Shown piece after piece: positions 40,240 to 49,086 of a stretch of 64,000 nucleotides of DNA. The notes beneath the pieces are model-generated. The model was not told where the DNA came from and ran no database searches. It worked only from the letters and a program-made list of their open reading frames with translations. A program made the translations under genes and the position numbers. The DNA comes from Shimia sp965227725. Lineage in GTDB: Bacteria > Pseudomonadota > Alphaproteobacteria > Rhodobacterales > Rhodobacteraceae. Every line of letters starts with the position of its first letter. Position 1 is the first letter of the stretch. The stretch lies in contig NZ_CBDDGH010000004.1 in NCBI RefSeq assembly GCF_965227725.1, positions 372,001 to 436,000 on the forward strand. The letters are read 5' to 3'.

Positions 40240-42426
40240 ATGTTGCTGCGCAGCCTTTGTTTGACGTCGGCCTTGGCACTGACTGCAGGTCACGCCGCCG
40301 CAGAAATGAACTTCAATCGCATCGCCTCTTTCCCAGTGGTCAAAAATATGGCCGAGGGAGAAGACACCAAGCGTGAGACTTCCCCGGAAATTATCGCCGC
40401 CACTGCGGACGGCATGACGCTTGTATACACCGACAGCCCGCTGGGCGTTCTTGGCCGTATCGACATCACTGATCCGGCCGCACCCAAACCGCTCGGCAAT
40501 GTGGCTCTGGAGGGCGAGCCAACATCCGTTGGCGTGCTTGGCGAGCTCGCCATTGTTGGCGCCAACACTTCCGAGAGCTACACGCAACCATCCGGCGTGC
40601 TTCAGGCCATCAACATCGCAGACGGCTCAGTTAAAGCCTCTTGTGATTTGGGTGGGCAACCCGACAGCGTAGCCATCGCACCGGATCAAAGCTTTGTCTC
40701 CGTAGCCATTGAAAACGAGCGTGACGAAGACCTAGGTGACGGCCGCACAGGCCAAATGCCAGCCGGAATGCTGGCCATGGTCGAACTGAAAGACGGCACA
40801 CTGGCGTGCGACACGCTGCGTATGGTCGACATGACCGGCCTCGCTGAGGTCTCTCCAGAAGATCCAGAGCCAGAGTATGTCTCCATAAACACGCTTGGCG
40901 AAACTGTGGTGACCCTGCAAGAAAACAATCACATGGTGGTTGTCTCCAAAGACGGCGAAGTCATCTCCCATTTTTCCGCTGGAGCTGTTGATCTTGAAGG
41001 CATTGACGCGACCGATGAGCGTGGCGCGTTGATCTTCACCGAAAGCCAAGAGGGCCGCCTGCGCGAGCCTGACGCTGTGGCGTGGATTGACGACAACCAC
41101 TTCGCGACAGCCAACGAAGGGGACATGGACGGCGGCTCTCGCGGCTGGACGATTTTCCACAAGGACGGCACCGTTGTCTATGAAAGCGGCACCGAATTTG
41201 AACGTGCCATCATCCAGATCGGCCACTACCCAGACAAACGCTCTGACAGCAAAGGCGTTGAGCCTGAGAGTGTGACCTTCGCAAACTTCAACGGCACGCC
41301 ATATGTGTTTGTTGGTGCCGAACGCGCCTCTGTTGTCGGTGTCTATGACGTCACGAATCCAGCTGAACCCGTGCTCAAACAGCTGCTGCCCTCCGGCGTT
41401 GGCCCGGAAGGCTATGTGGCGATCCCGGAGCGCAACCTGTTGATCTCAGCCAACGAAAAAGACCTTATCGAAGATGGTGGCGCACGTGCGCATGTGATGC
41501 TGTTTGAATATCAGGATGCGCCAGCAACCTATCCACATCTAACCTCTGAAGGTGCGGACGAGTTGATCGGTTGGGGTGCGCTCTCAGGCATGGTCGCAGA
41601 CAAAGACGGCATCGTCTGGGCGGTGAATGACAGCTTCTACGGCTTTCAGCCCTCCATCTTCAAAATCGACACAAACCAGACACCGGCACGCATCATTGAT
41701 GTGATCCGCGTACACCGTCAGAACGGCAGCCCAGCGCAAAAGATCGATATGGAAGGCATCACGCTTGATGGCAAAGGCGGCTTCTACGTGGCTTCCGAAG
41801 GCCGCACCGATCGCGTGATCCCTCATGCGATCTATCATGTGTCCGCCGAGGGTAAGATCAAAGACCGCAAAGGCGAGATTGGCCTTCCTGCAGAACTAAT
41901 GGCGGTGGAAAAGCGTTTTGGCTTTGAAGGCATCACCAAAGTTGGCGACACGCTCTGGATGGCCGTGCAGCGGGAGTGGAAAGATGATCCGAAAAACCAC
42001 GTAAAACTGGTGGCCTATAATCTGGAAACCAAAGAGTGGGGCGCAGTGCACTACCCCAAAGCCGAACCCGCGACTGGTTGGGTTGGGCTTTCCGAAATCG
42101 TGGCACATGGCGATTGGGTCTACATCGTGGAGCGTGACAACCAGCACGACCACCGCGCCGTGACCAAGAAAATCTACCGCATCCCAGCCTCTGAAATGGT
42201 GCCCGCACCATTGGGCGACGAGCTGCCGGTTGTCTCAAAAGTTCTGGTGCGTGACCTGTTGCCGGACCTGACCTCCACCGGCGGCTACGTTCTGGATAAG
42301 GTCGAGGGTCTGGCCATTTTGGAAGACGGTACGGCCTTTGTCTCCACCGACAACGACGGTGTGGACGATCATTCTGGTGAAACCATGTTCCTCAACATCG
42401 GCAACATCGAACCGGCTGCCAACTGA
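40240..42426 (+). CDS. Large exported esterase/phytase-like beta-propeller protein
   Basis: 728 residues with a Sec signal peptide (MLLRSLCLTSALALTAGHAA). The N-terminal half (about 25-420) looks like a seven-bladed propeller with repeated short blades (LGRIDITDPAAPKPLG, VVGVYDVTNPAEPVLK), related to choice-of-anchor-I/alkaline-phosphatase-like propellers. The C-terminal half (about 430-720) matches the esterase-like activity of phytase domain (PF13449), with MEGITLDGKGGFYVASEGR and VEGLAILEDGTAFVSTDND. It would work in the periplasm or outside the cell on phosphate or ester substrates. GGAGACTCCAA precedes the ATG; a good terminator follows. No phosphate-regulation box was seen. Confidence 0.85.
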   Translation: MLLRSLCLTSALALTAGHAAAEMNFNRIASFPVVKNMAEGEDTKRETSPEIIAATADGMTLVYTDSPLGVLGRIDITDPAAPKPLGNVALEGEPTSVGVLGELAIVGANTSESYTQPSGVLQAINIADGSVKASCDLGGQPDSVAIAPDQSFVSVAIENERDEDLGDGRTGQMPAGMLAMVELKDGTLACDTLRMVDMTGLAEVSPEDPEPEYVSINTLGETVVTLQENNHMVVVSKDGEVISHFSAGAVDLEGIDATDERGALIFTESQEGRLREPDAVAWIDDNHFATANEGDMDGGSRGWTIFHKDGTVVYESGTEFERAIIQIGHYPDKRSDSKGVEPESVTFANFNGTPYVFVGAERASVVGVYDVTNPAEPVLKQLLPSGVGPEGYVAIPERNLLISANEKDLIEDGGARAHVMLFEYQDAPATYPHLTSEGADELIGWGALSGMVADKDGIVWAVNDSFYGFQPSIFKIDTNQTPARIIDVIRVHRQNGSPAQKIDMEGITLDGKGGFYVASEGRTDRVIPHAIYHVSAEGKIKDRKGEIGLPAELMAVEKRFGFEGITKVGDTLWMAVQREWKDDPKNHVKLVAYNLETKEWGAVHYPKAEPATGWVGLSEIVAHGDWVYIVERDNQHDHRAVTKKIYRIPASEMVPAPLGDELPVVSKVLVRDLLPDLTSTGGYVLDKVEGLAILEDGTAFVSTDNDGVDDHSGETMFLNIGNIEPAAN

Positions 42427-42452
42427 TCTGATCCTCCCCGTCAGACAGGCAG

Positions 42453-42489
42453 AGCCCCGTTGCTCTAAAGCGGCGGGGCTTTCTTTTTC
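42453..42489 (+). terminator. Terminator after the exported propeller protein
   Basis: AGCCCCG (42453-42459) pairs with CGGGGCT (42474-42480), followed by TTCTTTTT. It overlaps the 3' coding end of the convergent MFS gene. Confidence 0.75.
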
Positions 42490-43682
42490 AAACTGACGAG
42501 CGTCAGGTATCCCGCCACGCTCAGCGCCGACAGGCTTCCACACCAAACCAGAGCATTTTGAAATCCCATAAGATCCGCCAAAACACCCACTCCTCCAGCA
42601 CCCAGTGCAGCACCACCTGCGGCAATCACCGCCCATAGGCTCATCACGCGCCCGCGCATGTCATCTTCAAGATCGAGCTGTATGGCAGTCTGTGTGGAAA
42701 TCGCGGTCAAGGTCGTGACAAAAGACATACCCGCCGCCACTGCCAAGGCCATTTCCCAAGTCGGCGCTAGTCCAAGGAGAGCCACCAGGAACAGCCCTAG
42801 AAGGATTGCCAATCTGGTCAGAAGCGGTAGGCGACCTGGCGCTTGCGGTGGCAGCGCTGCTTTGGAAAACCCGCCTAGAATAGCACCAAGCCCGGTGACA
42901 CTCATCAGGGCGCCCAGCCCGTCCGCACCGCGCGCGAACACCCCATCGGCCAAAGGCGGCAAAACCTCCAACGCTCCGCGTGCCACCAGGGCCAGCATAC
43001 CAGCCACAAACATCGCTTCGCGCACTGTCTTAACCTGCCAGACATAACTCAGCCCTGCGCCAAGTGCTTTAAAGAAGGGCTCTTGCGCACCGCCGCTTTT
43101 CCGCCTTGGTCTTAGGCTCAGACGGGACAAGACAACCAGATAAGGTACAAACAAAAGCCATTGCAGCAACAGCGTATGCGCCACGCCTATCTGCGCAATC
43201 ATCACCCCGCCAACGGCCGGTCCTACCATCCGTGCAATGTTGAAGTTAATCGCGACAATCGTGACCACTGAACTCACATACTCTCGCCGCACCAATCGCG
43301 GAGTCATTGCCATCCGAACCGGATGGCTCGCCGCGATCAACACGCCAATCAAAAATGCAAACAGAGCCAACAGAAGCGGCGTGATCCACCCCAAAGCCAC
43401 AATCGCCCAAAGCGCCGCGCATAGGAATAGATTGCCCCCCTGCACCATCAGCATTGCGCGCTTTACGTTGACGCGATCCACCCAAACGCCCACCAGCGGT
43501 GACAAGACAATCGCAGGAGCGAACAGCAAGAGTGCGACAAATCCGACAAAACTCGGCGAGCCCGTCATGTCCCAGGCCAGCCAGCTCATAACGATCCGCT
43601 GCATCCAGATTGCAAGCAACCCAAAGGCCGCGCCAAACACATAGGCGCGGAAATTTCCGGATTTCAGAGCGCCTAAGTTCAC
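42465..43682 (-). CDS. MFS transporter (EntS-like, MFS_3)
   Basis: 405 residues with about 12 membrane helices. The opening FRAYVFGAAFGLLAIWMQRI and the loop LVGVWVDRVNVKRAMLMVQG (motif A-like, between TM2 and TM3) fit the MFS_3 / enterobactin-exporter branch. The second half repeats the pattern with DMRGRVMSLW between helices 10 and 11. Likely a proton-driven exporter in the inner membrane; the substrate cannot be told from sequence. No iron-siderophore genes are nearby. It is transcribed on its own, ends inside a terminator shared with the neighbour, and is behind hsp20 on the same strand. Confidence 0.9.
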   Translation of the reverse strand: MNLGALKSGNFRAYVFGAAFGLLAIWMQRIVMSWLAWDMTGSPSFVGFVALLLFAPAIVLSPLVGVWVDRVNVKRAMLMVQGGNLFLCAALWAIVALGWITPLLLALFAFLIGVLIAASHPVRMAMTPRLVRREYVSSVVTIVAINFNIARMVGPAVGGVMIAQIGVAHTLLLQWLLFVPYLVVLSRLSLRPRRKSGGAQEPFFKALGAGLSYVWQVKTVREAMFVAGMLALVARGALEVLPPLADGVFARGADGLGALMSVTGLGAILGGFSKAALPPQAPGRLPLLTRLAILLGLFLVALLGLAPTWEMALAVAAGMSFVTTLTAISTQTAIQLDLEDDMRGRVMSLWAVIAAGGAALGAGGVGVLADLMGFQNALVWCGSLSALSVAGYLTLVSLKKKAPPL

Positions 43683-43751
43683 GCAGCCACCAAGTCTTTT
43701 GAGAACCCGGCGACAGTGGACGCTTCACATGCGAACTGCAACCAAACATGC

Positions 43752-43781
43752 AAAAACGCGCGCCTCAATTTGAGACGCGCG
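43752..43781 (-). terminator. Terminator of hsp20
   Basis: On the minus strand CGCGCG.CTC-type arms (43781-43772 and 43766-43757) form a 10-bp stem with one mismatch, followed by TTTTTG. It is about 45 bp after the hsp20 stop. Confidence 0.85.
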
Positions 43782-43823
43782 CCTGACAACAAGGGAAGAA
43801 AGTGTTTGTCAGTTTTTGAGCGG

Positions 43824-44297
43824 TCAGTTGACGGCTTTGGCGTCAACCACATCCTGTTCCACGGCTTTGCGGCCACCGGTGGAAATCTCGATGCGACGCG
43901 GCTTTAGGGCCTCTGGGATTTCACGCTGCAGCTCGATGTGCAGCATTCCATCTTCATGGCTCGCGCCGGTTACCCGAACGTGGTCTGCCAGATGGAAACG
44001 ACGTTCAAACGCGCGGGTCGCGATGCCGCGATGCAGATAGGTTTTCTCTTTGCTCTCTTCGCCTTTTTTTGCGGTCACGATGAGAGCGTTCTGTTTGACC
44101 TCAATGCTCAGGTCGTCAGCCGAAAAACCAGCGACTGCCAGCGAAATGCGATAAGCGTCATCGGCGGTTTTTTCGATGTTGTACGGGGGGTAGCTCGGCT
44201 GGGCGACGTCGTTAGACAGAACACGGTCCATCATGTTTGCCAATTGGTCAAAACCAACGGTCGACCGGTACAGCGGAGCCAGATCAAAAGTGCGCAT
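43824..44297 (-). CDS. Small heat shock protein, Hsp20/IbpA family
   Basis: 157 residues. ATP-independent chaperone that holds unfolding proteins. It opens FDLAPLYRSTVGFDQLANMM like IbpA, has the alpha-crystallin domain from about 38-125 (DDAYRISLAVAGFSADDLSI, then RGIATRAFERRFHLADHVRV) and the exposed motif LQREIPEALKPRRIEI (IP-type anchor). The cytoplasmic protein probably forms oligomers. Upstream features suggest heat control at two levels: an RpoH-like promoter and a ROSE-like hairpin around the ribosome site GGAGG. Confidence 0.97.
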   Translation of the reverse strand: MRTFDLAPLYRSTVGFDQLANMMDRVLSNDVAQPSYPPYNIEKTADDAYRISLAVAGFSADDLSIEVKQNALIVTAKKGEESKEKTYLHRGIATRAFERRFHLADHVRVTGASHEDGMLHIELQREIPEALKPRRIEISTGGRKAVEQDVVDAKAVN

Positions 44298-44388
44298 GGG
44301 TTATCCTCCATTGAGCGACAACAATATGTAAGTGCCTTCCATTCGGACAGGCGGTGTAAAACGAGACCCGATCATCGGCGCCTCGTTA
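44298..44388 (-). promoter_or_regulatory. ROSE-like RNA thermometer in the hsp20 leader
   Basis: In the minus-strand mRNA, UCGCUC (44318-44313) can pair with GAGGAU-type bases of the ribosome site GGAGG (44309-44305), leaving AAUG as loop and a G opposite a G. This matches the U(U/C)GCU motif of ROSE elements. A further stem, AACGAG / CTCGTT around 44386-44359, lies upstream, as expected for multi-hairpin ROSE leaders. Confidence 0.6.
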
Positions 44389-44394
44389 CATCTC

Positions 44395-44421
44395 ATTTGG
44401 GGAGGCTTTTCAGCGTTTCAA
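44395..44421 (-). promoter_or_regulatory. RpoH (heat-shock sigma) promoter of hsp20
   Basis: On the minus strand TTGAAA (44421-44416) and CCCCAAAT (44402-44395) are separated by 13 bp, close to the heat-shock pattern CTTGAAA / CCCCAT-T. Transcription would start about 90 bases before the ATG. The -35 element overlaps the end of the upstream protease gene. Confidence 0.6.
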
Positions 44422-45245
44422 CCCCCACCCGCGCGGACAAATTTAGCACCTGTCCCGGTGCGATTTCCGATCTGAATGCGCTTTGCGCCGTTGCTGACTT
44501 TGGCGACCGGCGCATCACCCACGCGCATTCGGCGTTTGAGCTCCGCAACCGCCGTTGGCAGCTCCATCCCGAAAGACATTTTCTCACCGTCGGCAGTATC
44601 ATCGCCCGCGGAAACCAAAGAAAGGATCCGCACCCGATTGCCATAGCGCACAAAAACGGGCGCGCCCGACGATCCGAATGTCACGTTGCAATCAAAAGTG
44701 AGCAGCCCCCAAGCACGCTCCAAAATGGCGCAATCACGCTGCCAGGAAATAAACTCGCTCCGCCCACGACCATAACTCAAGATCGAAACCTTTTCACCTT
44801 CCTGCGGATCGACGTGAATGGCGAATGGATTGGCCTCTGAGGTGGAGATCGGCGCAGACAGACGCAGCAAAGCGATATCATGGCGTATCATTTTGGTGCT
44901 GATTTTGCCTCCAGGGACATCTTCATACCTCGCATCAACAACCACACGGCTCACACGGCGTTCCGCAAGCGCGTCCCCGTCCACATAACCCGCACGAAAC
45001 GTCATCTGATCTGCCGCGAGTGGTCGCCCCTCATCGTCAAAAACACAATGCGCAGCGGTCAGCACTTGATCCGATGCAATCAATGCGCCCGAACAATAAC
45101 CGCCGTTCTGGATGTCGAGCCGTCCGATCGCCTCCCAGCCCAACAAATCCCCGCGCGTCCGCAATGGCTGCAATCGCTCTTCCGCAAATACGGGCATCGC
45201 CGACAGCAAGCTCGCCATCAAGCACATCAGATAGGTTAAACGCAT
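44418..45245 (-). CDS. Secreted trypsin-like serine protease B
   Basis: 275 residues from the ATG at 45245, with a Sec signal (MRLTYLMCLMASLLSAMPV). S1-family fold: His in LTAAHCVFD, Asp in RHDIALLRL and Ser in FGSSGAPVFV. The sequence before the Ser is GSSGAP rather than GDSGGP, so the usual Asp at the base of the specificity pocket neighbourhood is altered. The N-terminal part after the signal is a short pro-segment (about 20 residues) rather than a classical activation site. It ends GTGAKFVRAGGG, a tail shared with the paralogue upstream. It is 28 bp behind that gene on one transcript. Confidence 0.85.
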   Translation of the reverse strand: MRLTYLMCLMASLLSAMPVFAEERLQPLRTRGDLLGWEAIGRLDIQNGGYCSGALIASDQVLTAAHCVFDDEGRPLAADQMTFRAGYVDGDALAERRVSRVVVDARYEDVPGGKISTKMIRHDIALLRLSAPISTSEANPFAIHVDPQEGEKVSILSYGRGRSEFISWQRDCAILERAWGLLTFDCNVTFGSSGAPVFVRYGNRVRILSLVSAGDDTADGEKMSFGMELPTAVAELKRRMRVGDAPVAKVSNGAKRIQIGNRTGTGAKFVRAGGG

Positions 45246-45273
45246 AAAAAACTCGCTTCTTGGGGGCAATCAT

Positions 45274-46068
45274 CTACGGACGCACAAATTTCGCGCCCGT
45301 GCCATTTCTATCTTGCAAGGGTGTGAGGCTGCGCACCGGCGGTGACTCATCCACCCGCGCTGCAAACAACTCATCCAAGCTATGATCCAGCGCTGCCCCC
45401 AGCGCCACTTTGGTGCCACGCACCTCCGCTTTCGCGGCCACAACGGATGCGATACGCACCGCGCCGTCTTCAAAGACAAAAACCGGCGCACCGCTGCTGC
45501 CAAAATCGATGTTGCACGACAGCACGTACACACCCTTCTGACGCCCCATCACCCGACACATTTCCTGAAATGACGGTGCCTCAGCACGCCCAACCGCATA
45601 AGACACCACACCGATCCGGGATCCTTTACGAAGGGAATCTGCCGTTTCAAACGGAGTGATCTTGGTATTTCGGATCGGATGATGCAGTTCCAGAAGTGCG
45701 AGATCATTTTGCACGTCCTCGATCTCGGTCTGACCGCGGTAACGGTATTTGGGATGCACCACGGCACGCTTCACCTTGCGATACGCCTCGGCACGCCCAT
45801 TGCGCCAACCTGCGCGAAATTCGATCTGCCCCACGTCGTGACGGCGGCCTGTCTCTTTTGAGTAAAGGCAATGTGCGGCGGTCAGCACCAAACCCGGCGC
45901 GATCAATGCCCCGGTGCAAAACCCGCGTCCGTCTATCTCCAGTCGGCCAACCGCCCCCCAGTCACGACTGTCCTCGCCGGTGTCAAGACGCTGCAAGCCC
46001 GTGTCTTGCGCCACGGCAAAGCTCGCAACACAAACAGCAAACAAACAAGCAATAAACCGCGCGATCAT
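45274..46068 (-). CDS. Secreted trypsin-like serine protease A
   Basis: 264 residues from the ATG at 46068; upstream in-frame sequence lacks family likeness. Sec signal MIARFIACLFAVCVASFAVA. Catalytic triad: LTAAHCLYS, QNDLALLEL and FGSSGAPVFVF. About 35-40 percent identity to protease B by eye, with the same GSSGAP and the same end GTGAKFVRP. The two genes look like a tandem duplication that has diverged. The mature part begins near DTGLQRLDTGEDSRDWG. Substrates are unknown; it acts in the periplasm or outside the cell. Confidence 0.85.
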   Translation of the reverse strand: MIARFIACLFAVCVASFAVAQDTGLQRLDTGEDSRDWGAVGRLEIDGRGFCTGALIAPGLVLTAAHCLYSKETGRRHDVGQIEFRAGWRNGRAEAYRKVKRAVVHPKYRYRGQTEIEDVQNDLALLELHHPIRNTKITPFETADSLRKGSRIGVVSYAVGRAEAPSFQEMCRVMGRQKGVYVLSCNIDFGSSGAPVFVFEDGAVRIASVVAAKAEVRGTKVALGAALDHSLDELFAARVDESPPVRSLTPLQDRNGTGAKFVRP

Positions 46069-46165
46069 ACCGTCTCCACAAACTCCCCCTGAGCCATATC
46101 GATGACCTAAGGCGGAAATAGGGCATACGCATGACATGCCCTGCTTGCGGAGCATTATGGCGATA

Positions 46166-47488
46166 TCAGCGCAGGATGGGAATCTCCGGTGCACGCTTAC
46201 CCGGCTCGGTGAGCGCGCGCGGCTGCGGACCACCGGTTGCCCAGTCCAAAAGCTCTACCGTATGCACAATCGGCACCTCGGTCGCAGATCCAATTTGCAT
46301 CATGCAGCCAATGTTTCCTGCCGCGATGATATCGGGATTTTTGGCCTCTAGCGTCCGCACTTTGCGCTCTTTCAACTTTCCGGAGATCTCAGGCTGCATC
46401 AGGTTGTAGGTACCTGCAGAGCCACAACACAAGTGACTATCCACCGGCTCAACAACCGTGTAGCCCGCCTTTTTGAGCAGGTCTTTGGGGAAGGTTTTGA
46501 TCTGCTGGCCATGCTGCAGCGAACATGCAGCATGATAGGCCACTACGGTTTCCTTATCATCGCACTGCGGCAGATCGAGTTTCATCAATACCTCAGACAC
46601 ATCCATCGCAATCTCACTCACGCGAGCAGCATCTGCCGCCAACGCGTCATTGCGGAACATATGGCCATAGTCCTTTACCGTTGTGCCACATCCAGACGTG
46701 TTGATCACAATCGCGTCCAGCCCCTCGTCATCCATCTCCGCACACCAGGCTTTGATGTTCTTGGCCGCAGTCGCATGGCTTTCTTTGGTTTTGCCCATGT
46801 GGTGGGTCAGAGCACCGCAACAGCCCGCCCCCTCGGCCACCACAACTTCGCAGCCCAGCCGTGTCAAAAGACGAATTGTTGCATCATTGATGTCGGTGTT
46901 CAGCGCCTTCTGCGCACATCCCGTCATAAGGGCCACCCGCATCTTTTTGTCAGCCATCGGAGCAAAGCTCTGTGGATCGTCATTCCGGCTCACGGGCGGA
47001 ATTGATTTGGGCGCCATATCCAGCATCGCACGCAAGCGCGCATCCGGCATCAGAAACCGGAAAGGGCGGCCCAATTTGGCCCCGAGCAGCGCCAGCCGGA
47101 ACCGCATCGGGTAAGGCAGAATTTGCGCAAGAATCCAGCGTAAGGCCCGATCACTGAAGGGGCGCTTGTAGTTGTTTTCGATATACTCACGGGCATGATC
47201 CACCAGGTGCATATAATGCACGCCACTGGGACAGGTGGTCATACATGCCAGGCAGCTCAGACAACGGTCTACATGTTTGACCGTCTTTTCATCCGGCACA
47301 CGCTCGTTTTCCAGCATGTCTTTGATCTGGTAAATCCGTCCGCGCGGGCTGTCGAGTTCATCGCCAAGCACCTGATAAGTCGGGCAAGTCGCAGTGCAGA
47401 AACCGCAATGCACGCAGGCGCGCAGAATTTCGTTGGCGCGTTGTGTGCCGGGATCTTTGAGTTGATTTTCGGTGAATGTCGTCTGCAT
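46166..47488 (-). CDS. glcF: Glycolate oxidase iron-sulfur subunit
   Basis: 440 residues from the ATG at 47488. It carries electrons from GlcDE to the quinone pool. Two 4Fe-4S motifs are near the start (CVHCGFCTATCP and CLSCLACMTTCP), then two CCG-type domains with GCAQKALNT, GAGCCGALTHHMGK and SHLCCGSAGTYNLMQP, usual in GlcF/heterodisulfide-reductase-type proteins. It is the last gene of glcD-glcE-(CPCC)-glcF; the start is 4 bp after the CPCC gene stop. The function of the complex is oxidation of glycolate to glyoxylate, relevant to phytoplankton exudate. Confidence 0.95.
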   Translation of the reverse strand: MQTTFTENQLKDPGTQRANEILRACVHCGFCTATCPTYQVLGDELDSPRGRIYQIKDMLENERVPDEKTVKHVDRCLSCLACMTTCPSGVHYMHLVDHAREYIENNYKRPFSDRALRWILAQILPYPMRFRLALLGAKLGRPFRFLMPDARLRAMLDMAPKSIPPVSRNDDPQSFAPMADKKMRVALMTGCAQKALNTDINDATIRLLTRLGCEVVVAEGAGCCGALTHHMGKTKESHATAAKNIKAWCAEMDDEGLDAIVINTSGCGTTVKDYGHMFRNDALAADAARVSEIAMDVSEVLMKLDLPQCDDKETVVAYHAACSLQHGQQIKTFPKDLLKKAGYTVVEPVDSHLCCGSAGTYNLMQPEISGKLKERKVRTLEAKNPDIIAAGNIGCMMQIGSATEVPIVHTVELLDWATGGPQPRALTEPGKRAPEIPILR

Positions 47489-47492
47489 TTGC

Positions 47493-47870
47493 CTATTCCG
47501 GTTGTTCTGGCTCACGCCGCGTGTTGGAGGGGGCGATTGCCCCAATGTCGGTGAAGGTGTCGCGCTCCGCGGGAGGGAGCTCTTCCGGGCGCGGAGGGCG
47601 GACATGCGGCAGCATATTGGGCTCACATGCCCCGATCTTGCGATAGTTTTTGCGGGCCTCTTCAAGGCTCAGAGGGTTGGCGCCACCGCCGTCAAATTCC
47701 GGGGTCTGCCCGGGATCATCTTCCCAGAAGCAGACCTTGCAAATATCATAGCTGTCCCGTTCGCAGATGGTCAGGCAACCGCAGCAATGGCACGGAAGAT
47801 GGGGCGCGGGGCGTGCTGCCCGACGCGCTCTCCATCGCCGAACCTGCCTGCGCTTGCCTTTTGTGCTCAT
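47493..47870 (-). CDS. CPCC family cysteine-rich protein inside the glc operon
   Basis: 125 residues. After a very basic N-terminus (KGKRRQVRRWRARRAARP) comes PCHCCGCLTI, then YDICKVCFWEDDPGQ and NPLSLEEARKNYRKIGACE, which are marks of CPCC-type proteins (PF14206, unknown function, probably zinc-binding through four Cys). The ATG overlaps the glcE stop (ATGA) and the stop lies 4 bp before glcF, so it is co-translated with the glycolate oxidase subunits. That order is not usual for glc operons and suggests a link to the complex, such as cofactor or Fe-S maturation, but this is only inference. Confidence 0.8.
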   Translation of the reverse strand: MSTKGKRRQVRRWRARRAARPAPHLPCHCCGCLTICERDSYDICKVCFWEDDPGQTPEFDGGGANPLSLEEARKNYRKIGACEPNMLPHVRPPRPEELPPAERDTFTDIGAIAPSNTRREPEQPE

Positions 47871-49006
47871 CCCATCAGCCCTGGGTTCAAGATACCACGG
47901 GGATCAAATTTTTGACGAAGCCCCGCGCTCAAGTTGGCCAATACGGCAGACTCGGGTTGAAACACGGGCACCCGTGCGCGCGTCGCCTCGGACGCGCGGA
48001 TCAATGTGGCGTGACCTTGACCAACGGCTGCGCGCACATCCGAACCTTCGGACACTTGCACCCAAATCAAACCGCCGCCCCAATCGTAAAGCACCTGCGC
48101 CTCCGGTTGACTCTGCTTAATGGCTGCAACGACACCCGGCCCGTCAGTGGGTTTCACAGAGAGGCGCCACACATCATCGTCTCCGCCCTGAAACAGCGCC
48201 ACATCGCGCACCCAGAACCAACCCGCAGAAACTTTTTCCGCATCGCGCTCAACAACAACTTCTGCGCCAAAATCTGCAAGCAGCGCCGTCAGTTTCTCGG
48301 CACGGTAAGCCACAGAGGCTTCCAGCCCTTCGATGCGGATCATCGTAACAGGTGTGCCGTCTACACCCACGGGGGCATGTGCCGCACCGCTGACGTCGTA
48401 AGGAGACCCCAAAGCAGCGCTCATTGCCTTTACCGCTTGCTGATCATCCAAACCATGCAACAGCACGCAGCCGACCGCTTCAGACACCGCTTGGACCTTT
48501 AGGCTGACTTCGCTGAGCACACCCAAAGTGCCCCAGCTGCCCCCCATCAGTTTCACCAAGTCATAGCCGGTGACATTTTTCATCACGCGACCGCCATTCT
48601 TCAAGACGCGTCCTGCCCCATCCACAAAACGCACCCCCAACAAGCTGTCGCGACAGGCACCTGCCTGAATACGCCGTGGGCCGCTCACGTTAGCGGCGAC
48701 TGCGCCACCTATTGTGGGAACACCATCAGTGCCCAACAGGCCGCGATGGTCCATCGGCTCAAAGGCCAAGCGTTGCCCTTCCGCCGCCAAGGTCGCTTCG
48801 ATCTCGGCCATTGGCGTTCCAGCTCCGGCAACAATCGTCAGTGCGCCCGGCTCATAAAGTGTCACGCCGGAAAGCGCGGAGGTCGACAACACTGTCGCGT
48901 CGCTTGGCGCACCGATCGCGCGTGTGCCCCCACCCTGTATGCGCAACGCCGTTTGCGCGCCCGCCACCATCTCTGCCAATTCGGCTTCATTTGCAGGTGT
49001 CATCAT
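47867..49006 (-). CDS. glcE: Glycolate oxidase subunit GlcE
   Basis: 379 residues (two tandem ATGs at 49006 and 49003; the second gives 378). FAD-binding PCMH-type subunit, the shorter partner of GlcD. Visible marks are ALRIQGGGTRAIGAP, GTDGVPTIGGAVAANVSGPR and VTGYDLVKLMGGSWGTLGVL, the usual loops around the flavin. The ribosome site is weak (AGTAAGA), so the start is less safe than the identity. It lies 80 bp after glcD and overlaps the CPCC gene. The C-terminus ends in FDPRGILNPGLMG, typical of this family. Confidence 0.93.
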   Translation of the reverse strand: MMTPANEAELAEMVAGAQTALRIQGGGTRAIGAPSDATVLSTSALSGVTLYEPGALTIVAGAGTPMAEIEATLAAEGQRLAFEPMDHRGLLGTDGVPTIGGAVAANVSGPRRIQAGACRDSLLGVRFVDGAGRVLKNGGRVMKNVTGYDLVKLMGGSWGTLGVLSEVSLKVQAVSEAVGCVLLHGLDDQQAVKAMSAALGSPYDVSGAAHAPVGVDGTPVTMIRIEGLEASVAYRAEKLTALLADFGAEVVVERDAEKVSAGWFWVRDVALFQGGDDDVWRLSVKPTDGPGVVAAIKQSQPEAQVLYDWGGGLIWVQVSEGSDVRAAVGQGHATLIRASEATRARVPVFQPESAVLANLSAGLRQKFDPRGILNPGLMG

Positions 49007-49086
49007 AGTCTTACTGGTCCAAAATATCCTGGGGTGAAGCCAAAACTGGCTGTGGCAGAGGGGCAAAGCTCCTGATTTGCCTGAGA

